DNA from: Rathayibacter oskolensis
Lineage (GTDB): Bacteria; Actinomycetota; Actinomycetes; Actinomycetales; Microbacteriaceae
DNA length: 64,000 bases
Assembly (NCBI RefSeq): GCF_900177245.1
Contig: NZ_FXBM01000003.1
Span: 310,001-374,000, forward strand
Reading direction: 5' to 3'
The position numbers were made by a program, and so were the translations under genes. Each line of letters begins with the position of its first letter. The first letter of the stretch is position 1. Shown in pieces: positions 16,480 through 25,338 of the stretch. The notes under the pieces were generated by a model, which worked only from the letters and a program-made list of their open reading frames with translations, searched no databases and was not told the origin of the DNA.

Positions 16480-18213
16480 GTGAACCCCACCTCGACCTCC
16501 CGCCCCGCTCCCGCCTCCGGCGCCGTCTTCTCGGCCAGGGGCGCTGACCTCTTCTCGGCCGCGATCGGCCGGCGCACCGTGCTCGCCGGAGGCGTCTCCG
16601 GCCTCGCCGCCCTCGCCCTCGCCGCCTGCACCGGCTCCTCCACCGCCGCGACGCAGGCCACCGGCGCCGCAAAGACCGAGCTCGTCGTCGCCGTCCCCGC
16701 CCTCGCGCCCACTCTCGACGGAGTGGTCGGCGGCGGCGGTCTGACCCTCGAGTCGTTCGAGATGAACGCCAACCTGCAGGCCGGCCTCGTGCGCAATCCC
16801 TACATCGACGGCGACACCGAGGGCACCGTCATCCAGGACTTCAACGAGTACGTGGGCTACCTCGCCGAGTCGTACGAGGTCTCGGGCGACGGCCTCACCT
16901 ACACCTTCCGCCTGCGCCCCGACGTGGTGTCGCCGCTGGGCAATCCCCTCACCGCCGACGACGTGCTCTACTCCTTCGAGCGCAAGTGGAACGTCGCGAC
17001 CTACTCCAAGGGAGTCTGGCTCGCGGGGTTCGCGGGTCCGGAGGCGATCACGAAGGTCGACGACTCGACCGTCGCCTTCACTCTCACCAGCGCCGGCTTC
17101 GGTCTGACCTTCCTCGGACTGCTCGCCAACCTGCAGGGCCACATCTACGACTCCGTCGCTCTCACCGCGAACACCACGGCGGAGGACCCGTACGCCGTGA
17201 ACTGGGCGAAGACCAACGGCGGCTGGGGCCACGGCCCGTACCACGTCACCTCCCAGACGCCCGACCAGGAGATGATCCTCACCGCGAACAGCGGCTACGC
17301 CTACGGCGAGCCCTCGATCGCCAAGGTGACCCTCCGGGTCGTGGGCGACGCCGGCACGCGCGCCACCCTCGTCTCCACCGGCGACGTCGACATGGCGGAG
17401 GGCTGCCGCCCGACCGATCAGGCCCGGCTGGCGAACGCCCAGGGTGTCGTCGTGCCGTCGGCCGAGAACCCCATCGAGTACGTCGACCTCACCCTGGTCA
17501 CCAACAAGGCCCCGTTCGACAACGAGCTCGTCCGCCAGGCGATGGCCTTCGCGATCCCCTACGACGAGATCATGGAGCAGATCTACTCGGGCCGCGCGAC
17601 GGCCACGATCGGCAACATCAACCCGTCCACGAAGGGCTACTCGGTCGACTCCCTGCCGACCTACGAGTACGACCCCGAGAAGGCGCTCGCGCTGCTCGAG
17701 GAGGCGGGCGTCGACGGTGTCGCGTACACGCTCTCGGTCTCGACGGCGACCACCGACCTCGTCGACGCGAGCGTGCTGATCCAGTCCTACGCCAAGGACG
17801 CCGGCTTCGACATCGAGATCAACCAGATGCCGGCCGCCGACTTCGGCACGGCCCGCGGGCAGGCGACGGGCCAGGCGATCATCTACCGCAACCGCTGCCA
17901 GGTGCAGACGCCGACCTACTCCTGCACGATCTTCTTCAAGCCCGGCAACGACACCTCGAACCCGTCGCGGTGGGAGGACGCCTCGGCCTCGACCTTCTGG
18001 GGCTACGTCGACGCCGCGCAGGCGCTGCCGGATCCTCTGAGCGACGAGGCGGGAGAGCTCTGGATCCAGGCGCAGACGGTCCTGATCGACTCCGCGCCCG
18101 AGATCTTCGTCTGCTCCATCCAGCCGTCGCAGGTGTTCCGCACCGCGGTGTCCGGCTTCGCCTACCGCTCCGAGAACGCGATCGACTTCGGGAACATCGA
18201 GGCGACCGAGTGA
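16480..18213 (+). CDS. Substrate-binding lipoprotein of the ABC importer (family 5)
   Basis: A 577-residue extracytoplasmic binding protein. The N-terminus has a twin-arginine-like stretch (GRRTVLAGG at about 30) followed by a hydrophobic core and a lipobox LAAC with the lipidated Cys at residue 50. The long body with YTFRLRPDVVSPLGNPLTADDVLYSFER near 135-160 is typical of DppA/OppA-type proteins. The GTG start lies behind AGAGGA. It determines what the transporter takes up, but the ligand cannot be read from sequence. Confidence 0.88.
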   Translation: MNPTSTSRPAPASGAVFSARGADLFSAAIGRRTVLAGGVSGLAALALAACTGSSTAATQATGAAKTELVVAVPALAPTLDGVVGGGGLTLESFEMNANLQAGLVRNPYIDGDTEGTVIQDFNEYVGYLAESYEVSGDGLTYTFRLRPDVVSPLGNPLTADDVLYSFERKWNVATYSKGVWLAGFAGPEAITKVDDSTVAFTLTSAGFGLTFLGLLANLQGHIYDSVALTANTTAEDPYAVNWAKTNGGWGHGPYHVTSQTPDQEMILTANSGYAYGEPSIAKVTLRVVGDAGTRATLVSTGDVDMAEGCRPTDQARLANAQGVVVPSAENPIEYVDLTLVTNKAPFDNELVRQAMAFAIPYDEIMEQIYSGRATATIGNINPSTKGYSVDSLPTYEYDPEKALALLEEAGVDGVAYTLSVSTATTDLVDASVLIQSYAKDAGFDIEINQMPAADFGTARGQATGQAIIYRNRCQVQTPTYSCTIFFKPGNDTSNPSRWEDASASTFWGYVDAAQALPDPLSDEAGELWIQAQTVLIDSAPEIFVCSIQPSQVFRTAVSGFAYRSENAIDFGNIEATE

Positions 18214-18248
18214 GCGGAGGGGACCGGCCGCGCGCCGGTCCCCTCCGC
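18214..18248 (+). terminator. Strong GC hairpin directly after the binding-protein gene
   Basis: A perfect 15-bp stem (18214-18228 with 18234-18248) and a 5-base loop begin at the base after the TGA stop. No T-run follows. Such hairpins often protect the 3' end of a binding-protein message or cause partial termination, lowering the output of the downstream MFS genes. That role is inference. Confidence 0.6.
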
Positions 18249-18331
18249 GGCACCTCGAGAGACCCACGAGAAGGAGTTGAACCACCACGTCCTCTACACG
18301 TGCGGTCGAGCCCGCCGACGAGCGCGCGACG

Positions 18332-19783
18332 ATGCGCTCCGCCTACTCGGTCCTGGCTGTGACCAGCCTCGGACTGATGCTCATCCTGATCAACGCCACC
18401 TCGGTGAACGTGGCGCTGCCGGCGCTCTCGGAGGACTTCGGGGCGCCGGCCGCCCTCGCGGACTGGTTCCTGCTCGCCTTCCTGCTGGCCAACACGGCGT
18501 CGATCCTGGTCTTCGGCCGGATCTCGGACATGATCGGCCGCAAGCGCATCTACCTGTGGGGAATGGCCGCCTTCATGGTGCTGAGCGCTCTCGCGGTGAT
18601 CGCGCCCGACCCCGGCACCTTCATCGCCGTCCGCGCACTGCAGGGCGTCTCGGCGGCGACCATCGTCGCCAACACCTCCGCCCTGGTGGCCGACGCCTTC
18701 CCGGCGAAGCGCCTGGCCTACGGCCTCAGCCTCAATCTCACGGCCGCCGCCGTCGCGAACACGCTCGGCCCTGCCGTCGGCGGTGCGCTGGTCTCGACGT
18801 TCGGCTGGCAGTCGGTGTTCCTCGTGAACGTGCCGTTCGGCATCGCGGCCCTCGTGCTCGGCATCCGGTTCCTGCCGTCCACCCGCGCCGGGACCCGCGG
18901 TGAGCGCTTCGACTTCGCCGGCGCCGTCCTCTCGGCCGCGGGCCTGGCCGCCGTGCTGTACGGCGTCAACCGCGTGTCGGCGTCGGGGCCCGGCGACCCG
19001 TGGGTGTGGGCGTGCCTCAGCCTGGGTGCGGTGCTGATCACCCTGTTCGTCGTCGTGGAGCGGCGCGTCCGGCATCCGCTGGTCGACGTGGCCCTGGTGA
19101 GCGATCGCAAGAGGGCGCTGGCCTACGGCGCCGCGTTCTTCAACTCCTTCGCTCGGGCGGGCGTCACGCTGCTGGTCGTGCTGCACCAGCAGATCGTCGG
19201 CGGTCGCTCGGCGGCCGAGGCCGGCATCGTGATCATGGTCATGGCCCTCGCGATGGTCCTGGCGACTCCGCTGGCCGGGCGCCTCTCCGGCGTGCTCACC
19301 GTGCGCACCCTCGCCGCGGTCGGCGGGGGGCTCCTGGTGCTCGGCCTCGCGGGTCTCGCCTTCTTCTCCCGCGGGGCCGACGTGCTCCCCGTCAGCATCT
19401 GGCTCGTCCTCGTCGGCGTCGGGATCGGCGTCTTCACGACGCCCAACACCGCCGCGATCATGTACGGGGTGCAGCCGGCCCGGCGCACCGTGGCCAACGC
19501 CGTGCGCTCGATGCTCTACAACAGCGCGGCGACGCTGGGGACGAGCGTCTCCCTCCTCGTCATCAGCGCCTCGGGCATCGACAGCTACGCCGAGCCCGAT
19601 GCGAGCCCGGCGGTCGAGACCGGCTTCACCGTGGCGATGCTGGTGCTCGCCGCGGGCGCCCTGCTCGCACTCGTCTGCGCGCTGGCGCGAGGCGGGCCGT
19701 GGCGGACCAGCGCGCTGCCGCAGACCGGGTCGATCTCGATCGTCCCGCGCGACGGCCGCCGCGACGGCGAGGCCGCCGCGTGA
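18332..19783 (+). CDS. MFS transporter, DHA2-like, copy 2
   Basis: The protein is 483 residues from ATG 18332, with MFS landmarks NVALPALSEDFG, GRISDMIGRKRIYLWG (motif A near 60-75) and GPAVGGALVSTFGW. It is a clear paralogue of the MFS gene at 12967. The start is odd: the only good ribosome site (AAGGAG, 18271-18276) stands 10 bases before an in-frame ACG at 18287, and nothing comparable precedes the ATG. The ACG could be a mutated or alternative start that would add 15 residues. The stop overlaps the next GTG (GTGA). Confidence 0.85.
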   Translation: MRSAYSVLAVTSLGLMLILINATSVNVALPALSEDFGAPAALADWFLLAFLLANTASILVFGRISDMIGRKRIYLWGMAAFMVLSALAVIAPDPGTFIAVRALQGVSAATIVANTSALVADAFPAKRLAYGLSLNLTAAAVANTLGPAVGGALVSTFGWQSVFLVNVPFGIAALVLGIRFLPSTRAGTRGERFDFAGAVLSAAGLAAVLYGVNRVSASGPGDPWVWACLSLGAVLITLFVVVERRVRHPLVDVALVSDRKRALAYGAAFFNSFARAGVTLLVVLHQQIVGGRSAAEAGIVIMVMALAMVLATPLAGRLSGVLTVRTLAAVGGGLLVLGLAGLAFFSRGADVLPVSIWLVLVGVGIGVFTTPNTAAIMYGVQPARRTVANAVRSMLYNSAATLGTSVSLLVISASGIDSYAEPDASPAVETGFTVAMLVLAAGALLALVCALARGGPWRTSALPQTGSISIVPRDGRRDGEAAA

Positions 19784-21201
19784 GCGCGACCCTCGAGGCG
19801 CCGGTCGTTCCGAGCTCCGGTGTGCGGGCGGCGGTCCTGACCACGACCTCGGTCTCGGGCTTCATGGTGTTCGGCTCCGCCTCGGCGCTCAGCGTCGCGA
19901 TCCCCTCGATGAGCGCGACGCTCACCGGCGGCGCGGAATCGGCCGCGTGGATGATCCTCGCCTTCCTGCTCGGCAACTCCGCGGCCATCCTCGTCTTCGC
20001 CAAGCTGTCCGACCTGCTCGGGCGCCGCTGGTTCTACCTCGGCGGAGTGATCGCCTTCCTGGTCGGGTCGATCGTCTGCTGCGTCGCGACATCCGACAGC
20101 GTGCTGATCGCGGCCCGGGCGCTGCAGGGTCTCGCCGCGGCGAGCGCCGTGGCCAACTCCACCGCCGTCCTCAGCGACGTCATCCCGGTCGCGCAGCTGC
20201 CCCTCGTGCTCGGGATCAACGTGACGATCGGCGGCCTCTCGACCCTGGCGGGCCCGCTGCTGGGCGGGCTGCTGCTCGAGTACTTCGACTGGCGGGCGGT
20301 CTTCGTGGCGACGCTGCCGCTAGCCGCTCTGGCCATCGGAGTCGGCTGGCGCGCTCTGGCGCACGTGCACGCCCCGCCGTTCCGCAGCTTCCGGTTCGAC
20401 CTCGTGGGCGCGGTCCTCTCGCTCGCGGGGATCGGCGGCCTGCTGCTGGCGGGGGAGTGGCTCGCGGCCGAGCCGACCGCGCCGGCGAGCTGGCTCCTGC
20501 TCGGCGGCGCCGTCCTCGCGGTGGTCGTCTTCGCCTCCACGCAGTCCCGCCTGGCGCGACGCGGCGAGCGCGAGCCGCTGCTGGATCCGGCGGTCGTCGG
20601 CGGCTCGCGCGCGCTGGTGTATCTCGCGAGCCTGTGCATCTCGTTCGCCTTCGGCTCGGTCATCGTGCTCGTCGCGCTCTACCTCCAGGCGCTGCGCGGA
20701 GCGAGTGCGCTCGAGGCCGGTGCCATGGCCGTGCCGATGGGCGCGGCGATGATGATCGGGGCGCCGAGCGCCGGCTGGGTGGGGCGCTGGGTGCCCGCTC
20801 GCGCGCTCACCGTCACCGGCGGGGTCCTCGTCGCCCTGGGGCTCGCGGCGCTCGCGGTCGAGTTCGCCGTCGGCGCGGACCCGGGGTGGATCGTCCCGGG
20901 GCTGATCGTCATCGGGCTCGGCGAGGGATTCGTCATGGCGTCGATCACCCGGCGCGTGATGCAGGGCGTCGCCGCCGATCGGCGGGCCGTCGCGAACGGC
21001 TTCCGCTCGGTGCTGCACAACGGGTCGCTGATGCTGAGCACAGCCGTCGTGTTCGGCATCGTCACCGCCTTCTCGGGCGCGGCAGCGCTCTCGGGAGGAG
21101 CGGTCGCGGATCCGACCGGGTTCGTGATCGCCGCCGCCGTGCTCGCGCTGTCGTCCGCCGCGGGAGCCGTCGCGGCGGCCCTGTGGCGCCCGGTCGCCTG
21201 A
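19780..21201 (+). CDS. MFS transporter, DHA2-like, copy 3
   Basis: The third MFS carrier of the island, 473 residues. It has SVAIPSMSATLTGG, AKLSDLLGRRWFYLGG (motif A), LQGLAAASAVANS and GPLLGGLLLEYFDWR. It starts at GTG in a GTGA overlap with copy 2, so the two are made together. Two adjacent, diverged DHA2-type carriers might act on different products of the pathway. The substrate cannot be inferred from sequence. Confidence 0.86.
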   Translation: MSATLEAPVVPSSGVRAAVLTTTSVSGFMVFGSASALSVAIPSMSATLTGGAESAAWMILAFLLGNSAAILVFAKLSDLLGRRWFYLGGVIAFLVGSIVCCVATSDSVLIAARALQGLAAASAVANSTAVLSDVIPVAQLPLVLGINVTIGGLSTLAGPLLGGLLLEYFDWRAVFVATLPLAALAIGVGWRALAHVHAPPFRSFRFDLVGAVLSLAGIGGLLLAGEWLAAEPTAPASWLLLGGAVLAVVVFASTQSRLARRGEREPLLDPAVVGGSRALVYLASLCISFAFGSVIVLVALYLQALRGASALEAGAMAVPMGAAMMIGAPSAGWVGRWVPARALTVTGGVLVALGLAALAVEFAVGADPGWIVPGLIVIGLGEGFVMASITRRVMQGVAADRRAVANGFRSVLHNGSLMLSTAVVFGIVTAFSGAAALSGGAVADPTGFVIAAAVLALSSAAGAVAAALWRPVA

Positions 21202-21244
21202 TCAGGCCTCGACGAGGCCGTTCCACCGAGAGAAGGAGACCGTG

Positions 21245-21925
21245 ATGGACTACGCCGTTCCCCCGCCCGCTCAGACGACCGTGGCCCTCGCCGGGTCGAG
21301 TGACCTGTGGCCCGTCCGGCGCGTGTTCTGCGTGGGCCGCAACTACGCCGAGCACACGCGCGAGATGGGCGGGGACCCTCGGCGCGAGGCTCCGTTCTTC
21401 TTCATGAAGCCCGCCGACGCGGTCGTCGCAGCCGAGGGCGACCTCCCCTATCCGCCGCTGACGGCGGATCTGCACCACGAGATCGAACTCGTCGTCGCCA
21501 TCGGCACCGCGGCCGTCGACGTCTCGGTCGAGGAGGCAGCCGGCACCGTCTTCGGCTACGCCGTGGGCATCGACCTCACGCGGCGCGACCTGCAGGCCGA
21601 GGCGAAGAAGCACGGCCGACCGTGGGAGTGGGGCAAGTCCTTCGACCGGTCCGCTCCCGTCGGTGCGATCCTCCGACGCGACGACGTGCTCGAGCACGGC
21701 GCTGTCTGGCTCGACGTCGACGGCGAGCGGCGCCAGACCGGCGACCTCGGCGACATGATCTGGTCGATCCCCGAGATCGTCTCGGCCCTCTCGAGGTCCG
21801 TGGCCCTCCAGCCGGGCGATCTCGTCTTCACGGGCACCCCGGCGGGCGTCGGCCCGATCGAGCGCGGCGACCGCATCGAGGCGGGAGTCGACGGCGTGGG
21901 CGAGATCTCCCTCCGCATCGTCTGA
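21245..21925 (+). CDS. Fumarylacetoacetate-hydrolase-family protein (acylpyruvate/fumarylpyruvate hydrolase-like)
   Basis: The FAH fold cleaves C-C bonds of 1,3-diketo acids using Mg2+. The 226-residue length and motifs fit the small single-domain hydrolases: VFCVGRNYAEHTREMG near 28-43, PFFFMKPADAV, the metal ligand HHEIELVVAIG near 77-87, GYAVGIDLTRRDLQ, and TGTPAGVGPI near 197. ATG at 21245 is preferred over GTG at 21242 because AAGGAG then lies 6 bases upstream. As the last gene of the island it could break down a product of the monooxygenases (inference). Confidence 0.88.
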   Translation: MDYAVPPPAQTTVALAGSSDLWPVRRVFCVGRNYAEHTREMGGDPRREAPFFFMKPADAVVAAEGDLPYPPLTADLHHEIELVVAIGTAAVDVSVEEAAGTVFGYAVGIDLTRRDLQAEAKKHGRPWEWGKSFDRSAPVGAILRRDDVLEHGAVWLDVDGERRQTGDLGDMIWSIPEIVSALSRSVALQPGDLVFTGTPAGVGPIERGDRIEAGVDGVGEISLRIV

Positions 21926-21977
21926 GGGTTCTGCGCGGAGCAGGACGAGAGGGTCTCGACATCGCGGGGGAGTGCCG

Positions 21978-23519
21978 TCAGCTGGGCGGTAGTGGGAAGT
22001 AGGCCGCCATCAGTTCTGAGCGGGACGACACCTCGAGTTTGCGGAAGGCGCTGCGGAGCTGGGTCTTGACCGTGTTCACGGAGACGAACGAGGTGCCCGC
22101 GATCTCGGCGACGCTCGCTCCCGCGACCGTCTGCTCGATGACCGCGCGCTCGCGTTTCGTCAGGGTGAGGAAGCGGACCGTTGCGGGCTCGTCGGTCTGC
22201 GTCCTGAGGCGCACCGCCGCGTCGCCGGCACCCACGGCGTCGAGGAGGGTGGCCGCCTCCCTCCTCAGCGCGGGCGGCAGGACGGCGAACGCCGAGTAGT
22301 AGCGGTGCGTGCGTGCGATCGCTGCCGCCGCGGCGAGGGTGGAGCGCTGCAGGTCCGCGTCGTGCGTCGCGATGGCCGTGGCGATCAGAGCGAGGACGAG
22401 GACCCGCGGGCGTGAGCCATCGACGCGCAGGAGCGGCGCCGTGAGCTTCAGTGCCTGGCGGTTCATCCCGGCCCTCGCCAGGCGGACCCCTCGGGTCGCG
22501 GCAGCGAGTTGGCGCAGCACCGACGCGGTCTCGTTCGGGCGGTCGCTGTTCTCGAGTGCGTGCGGCTTCTGGGCGCGGGCGGTGATGATCAGCCGTGCGA
22601 GGTCGAGGTACTCGGCAGCCACCGAGTCGAGCCGCTGTCCCTTCGGCAGGCCGACGAGGAAGGAGTCGAGCTCGAAGCCCAGCAGGTGCGCTCCTCTCAG
22701 ATCCGGGACCGAGACCGCCCGCACGTAGAAGTACGCCCCCCAGTGCTGGCGCGCATCGTTCGGCGAGACCCCCTCCAGCGGGTCGGGTCGCGACGACGGT
22801 CCGAACTCGGAGGCGCCGGCCAGTGCGCCTGCCAGTCGCGCCTGCACGGCGATCGACGACTCCCACCACTCGCCAGGCTCGACCGGAGGCTGCTTCTCGA
22901 GCCAGGTCCGGGCCATGGCGATGCGGCCGTGCAGAGCGTGCAGGTAGGCGATCGCGCCGGCGGACGTGGCCTGCATCATGCGATGTCCGATCGAGATCGC
23001 CCAGTCGAAGCTCTCCATGTAGTCGGCCAGCGCCGCCTCCAGCTCGCCCGCCCGCTCGAGGGTGAGTCCCCACTGGTAGTGGAACTCGGGCAGAGCGCCC
23101 GCCAGCTCCGGGCCCCGCTCGATGCCCTGCACCGCGAGGAGCGCGTGCGCGGTCGCGACCAGTCGCACCGACTCCGCGCCTCGGCCGTCCGACCGGGCCG
23201 CCGCGATCTGTCCGGTGAGGATCGCCATCCTGTCGACCACGTCGAGGGGGACGATGTCGGCGACACTGTGCCGGTAGGCGGTCGAGTGGTCCTCTCCGTT
23301 GAGATTGCGGGAGATGTACTCCCGAGCGAGCCTGAGCTTGGGCTCGCGGGCGATGACCGCATCGGGCATCGCCTCCAGCGCTGCGAGCAGAGCCGCCGGA
23401 GCGCTCTGGAACAGCTCGATCCACGCCTCGTCGAGGAGCGCGTAGACCGCAGCCCAGTCGCCGGCATCGACCGCGCTGCGCAGGCGGCCCTCCACCGCGT
23501 CCGGCTCGAGTGGCGTCAT
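21978..23519 (-). CDS. LuxR-type transcriptional regulator with large N-terminal repeat region
   Basis: A 513-residue protein with a LuxR helix-turn-helix at the C-terminus (about 449-505: LTLTKRERAVIEQTVAGAS..IAGTSFVSVNTVKTQLRSAFRKLEV). The preceding 440 residues are helix-rich and Ala/Leu-rich, like the TPR-type sensor regions of MalT/LAL regulators, but I see no N-terminal Walker A ATPase. It converges on the island from the right and may control it. A cluster of three hairpins lies about 330-430 bp upstream of its start. Confidence 0.85.
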   Translation of the reverse strand: MTPLEPDAVEGRLRSAVDAGDWAAVYALLDEAWIELFQSAPAALLAALEAMPDAVIAREPKLRLAREYISRNLNGEDHSTAYRHSVADIVPLDVVDRMAILTGQIAAARSDGRGAESVRLVATAHALLAVQGIERGPELAGALPEFHYQWGLTLERAGELEAALADYMESFDWAISIGHRMMQATSAGAIAYLHALHGRIAMARTWLEKQPPVEPGEWWESSIAVQARLAGALAGASEFGPSSRPDPLEGVSPNDARQHWGAYFYVRAVSVPDLRGAHLLGFELDSFLVGLPKGQRLDSVAAEYLDLARLIITARAQKPHALENSDRPNETASVLRQLAAATRGVRLARAGMNRQALKLTAPLLRVDGSRPRVLVLALIATAIATHDADLQRSTLAAAAAIARTHRYYSAFAVLPPALRREAATLLDAVGAGDAAVRLRTQTDEPATVRFLTLTKRERAVIEQTVAGASVAEIAGTSFVSVNTVKTQLRSAFRKLEVSSRSELMAAYFPLPPS

Positions 23520-23850
23520 ACCGCCAGTGTGGCGCGCCGAAGTGGAGACGGAAAGCGACAGACGCCACTGCCGAGCGTGTCTGACCGGTCTCTCGTGACT
23601 CGTCAGCGGCCGACACCGCCCGCCGCAGACGCACCACGACCGTGGCGCGATCTGGTGCGGATTTCGTCGCGATCGCGACCGATCTCGGGGCTGATGACCC
23701 TCGATGAGGGCGAAGTCACCTCATTCCTCTGCACACTTCCGTCTTCACGACGGATCGCGCACTAGGGTCGCCCTGTCCATGTAGGCGCATACATGAGGTC
23801 GGCCCCCGAGCCGCACAGCTGACCTGCGCCCACTGGTGCTCGCCTCTGCC

Positions 23851-23952
23851 GGGAGGGAACCCGAAACTCCCCTCCGAACCGAGACCACCGCCCCGCGTCG
23901 AGAACCCGAAACTCTCGCGCACCGCGACCGAGAACCCGAAACTCCCGGTCGC
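23851..23952. repeat. Three hairpins with constant 9-base loop and changing stems
   Basis: The loop sequence ACCCGAAAC occurs at 23859, 23904 and 23934 (45 and 30 bp apart). Each loop is enclosed by a different but self-complementary stem: GGGAGGGA/TCCCCTCC (one A-C mismatch, one wobble), CGAGA/TCTCG with a further GCG/CGC after a bulge, and GCGACCGAGA/TCCCGGTCGC (one mismatch). Compensating stem changes point to a structure maintained as RNA or cruciform. It lies 48 bp before the ATG of the secreted-protein gene and in the upstream region of the LuxR-type gene (23520-23999, otherwise without genes). Confidence 0.7.
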
Positions 23953-23999
23953 GGATCGGCGGCACCCCCCCGACAACACCCGCTCACCCTGGAGTCCTC

Positions 24000-24628
24000 A
24001 TGCCCACCACCCCCCTGGGGGTGCCTTCGGCGCGCCTTCGCGCACGCCGAAGCACTCCGCCGCGCCCTCGAGCACCACGTCCACCGACCGTCGCTCGCTC
24101 GTCCGCGCTGCGGTCTGGAGCGCTCCCGTGATCGGGATCGCACTGGCCGCGCCGGCCGCCGCCGCCTCCGAGCCCTCGGCGCCGCCGACGAGCCGCGCCA
24201 CCTCGACCCTCGTCTTCGACACCTGGCAGAGCAACGCGCACTGGGACGGGGCGGGCCACCGGACCGGGATCGACACCCGCATCCAGATCCAGAACCGCTA
24301 CTGGACCGGGACCGACTCCTCGAGCGTCAGCGCCCCGGTTCCCACGCTCTCAGTCCGTGTGCACTACCCCGCCTCGGCACACGTCGGCGCCCGTCCCGTC
24401 ACCCTCGCCGGAGCGGGCTGGAGTCTCACGACGGCCACCGCCGACCCGGACGGATCCGTCGGCTACGTGTTCACCTGGACCGGAGTCCTCGAGGCCTCAC
24501 GCTCGACCCCGGAGCTCACCTACACGCTGAACGCCGACGTCCCCGGCACCCTCCAGCTGTCGGCGACCGCCTGGGCGCCGAACGCCGACCCGGTCGCCGC
24601 CCCCGGCTGGGGCGACACCGTCTACTGA
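24000..24628 (+). CDS. Small secreted protein, apparently frameshifted near its start
   Basis: The body (from about 24074) is a clear export signal, DRRSLVRAAVWSAPVIGIAL followed by AAPAAAAS, then a roughly 150-residue beta-rich secreted domain ending WAPNADPVAAPGWGDTVY. The only well-placed start, ATG at 24000 with GGAG upstream, is in a different frame. Adding one base to the C6 (24010-24015) or G5 (24017-24021) tract would join them into one protein of about 209 residues. As written, the body frame has no ATG; a GTG at 24128 lies inside the signal. The cause could be a sequencing error, a real mutation, or slippage/phase variation. Function unknown. Confidence 0.6.
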
Positions 24629-24697
24629 CACCGCGCGAAACGTCAGCGACGAGCTGAGCTGGGCCTAATGTCTGGTCCATTTCGACGCCTCTACCCG

Positions 24698-25057
24698 CTA
24701 CATCTGGGAGTAGGTGACCCGTTCGGAGCGAAGAAGAGGGTGGGGTGGCTCATGGCGAACCCATCCCACAGCATCCCAGAAGCCTCGTGACCGCTCGTCA
24801 TCATTGAGAGCCGTCAAGCGAGGCAGCGGGTACAGCTCGTTGATCGCGGTCAATACGCCGCGGCCGACACCGCGACCTCGAGCCGACACGGCGACCTCGA
24901 CCGCGAGGATGTCCAGTTGGCCGTGCGGCAGTGTTCCGAGGAGGCGATTCGAAGTCGGGCGCGCATCGAGGACGAACTTGCATCGAGCAACTTCGATGCC
25001 ACCGCTCTGGACCGACATCCAGTGGTCGAAGTCGCCACCGACGATTCCGTTTTCCAC
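24698..25057 (-). CDS. GNAT-family N-acetyltransferase-like protein, short
   Basis: The 119-residue protein shows the acetyl-CoA-binding motif of GNAT enzymes: LDILAVEVAVSARGRGVGRG near 48-67 followed by a helix, then LTALNDDERSRGFWDAVGW near 81-99 as the usual final strand-helix. Typical members are 140-160 residues, so the N-terminus may be shortened; a stop just upstream blocks extension. The GTG start is the best available. The substrate is unknown. Confidence 0.65.
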   Translation of the reverse strand: MENGIVGGDFDHWMSVQSGGIEVARCKFVLDARPTSNRLLGTLPHGQLDILAVEVAVSARGRGVGRGVLTAINELYPLPRLTALNDDERSRGFWDAVGWVRHEPPHPLLRSERVTYSQM

Positions 25058-25283
25058 CAGGGCTTCTCAAAGCTGCGGGACGAATCGAAGACATGCCAGT
25101 ACGTGCGTTTCTCACCTCCTCGATCGCACACCGAAGTGAAGCGTCGCTACTACAGCATCAACCGGCCCGCCCTGCAGGCCGCCGTGGGCTCTCTGACGGT
25201 GCTGGCCGCTGACGGTTCTGGGTAAGGGTAGAGCGAGGCGCATCCCGCGTCGCAAGCGGCCGCAGCAGTTGTCGGCGCAGAAA

Positions 25284-25300
25284 TTGCCATCGATTGGCAA
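25284..25300. promoter_or_regulatory. Candidate operator before the AAA ATPase gene
   Basis: Inverted repeat TTGCCA, 5-bp spacer TCGAT, TGGCAA, within an AT-rich patch 39 bp before the ATPase start. A second small palindrome (GTCTAGAC) lies just downstream at 25313-25320. No regulator gene is adjacent, so autoregulation or a distant factor is possible. The 281 bases between the GNAT gene and the ATPase hold nothing else that I can support. Confidence 0.5.
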
Positions 25301-25338
25301 AAATTAGCTTTTGTCTAGACGTGACTATCATTGGCTAG

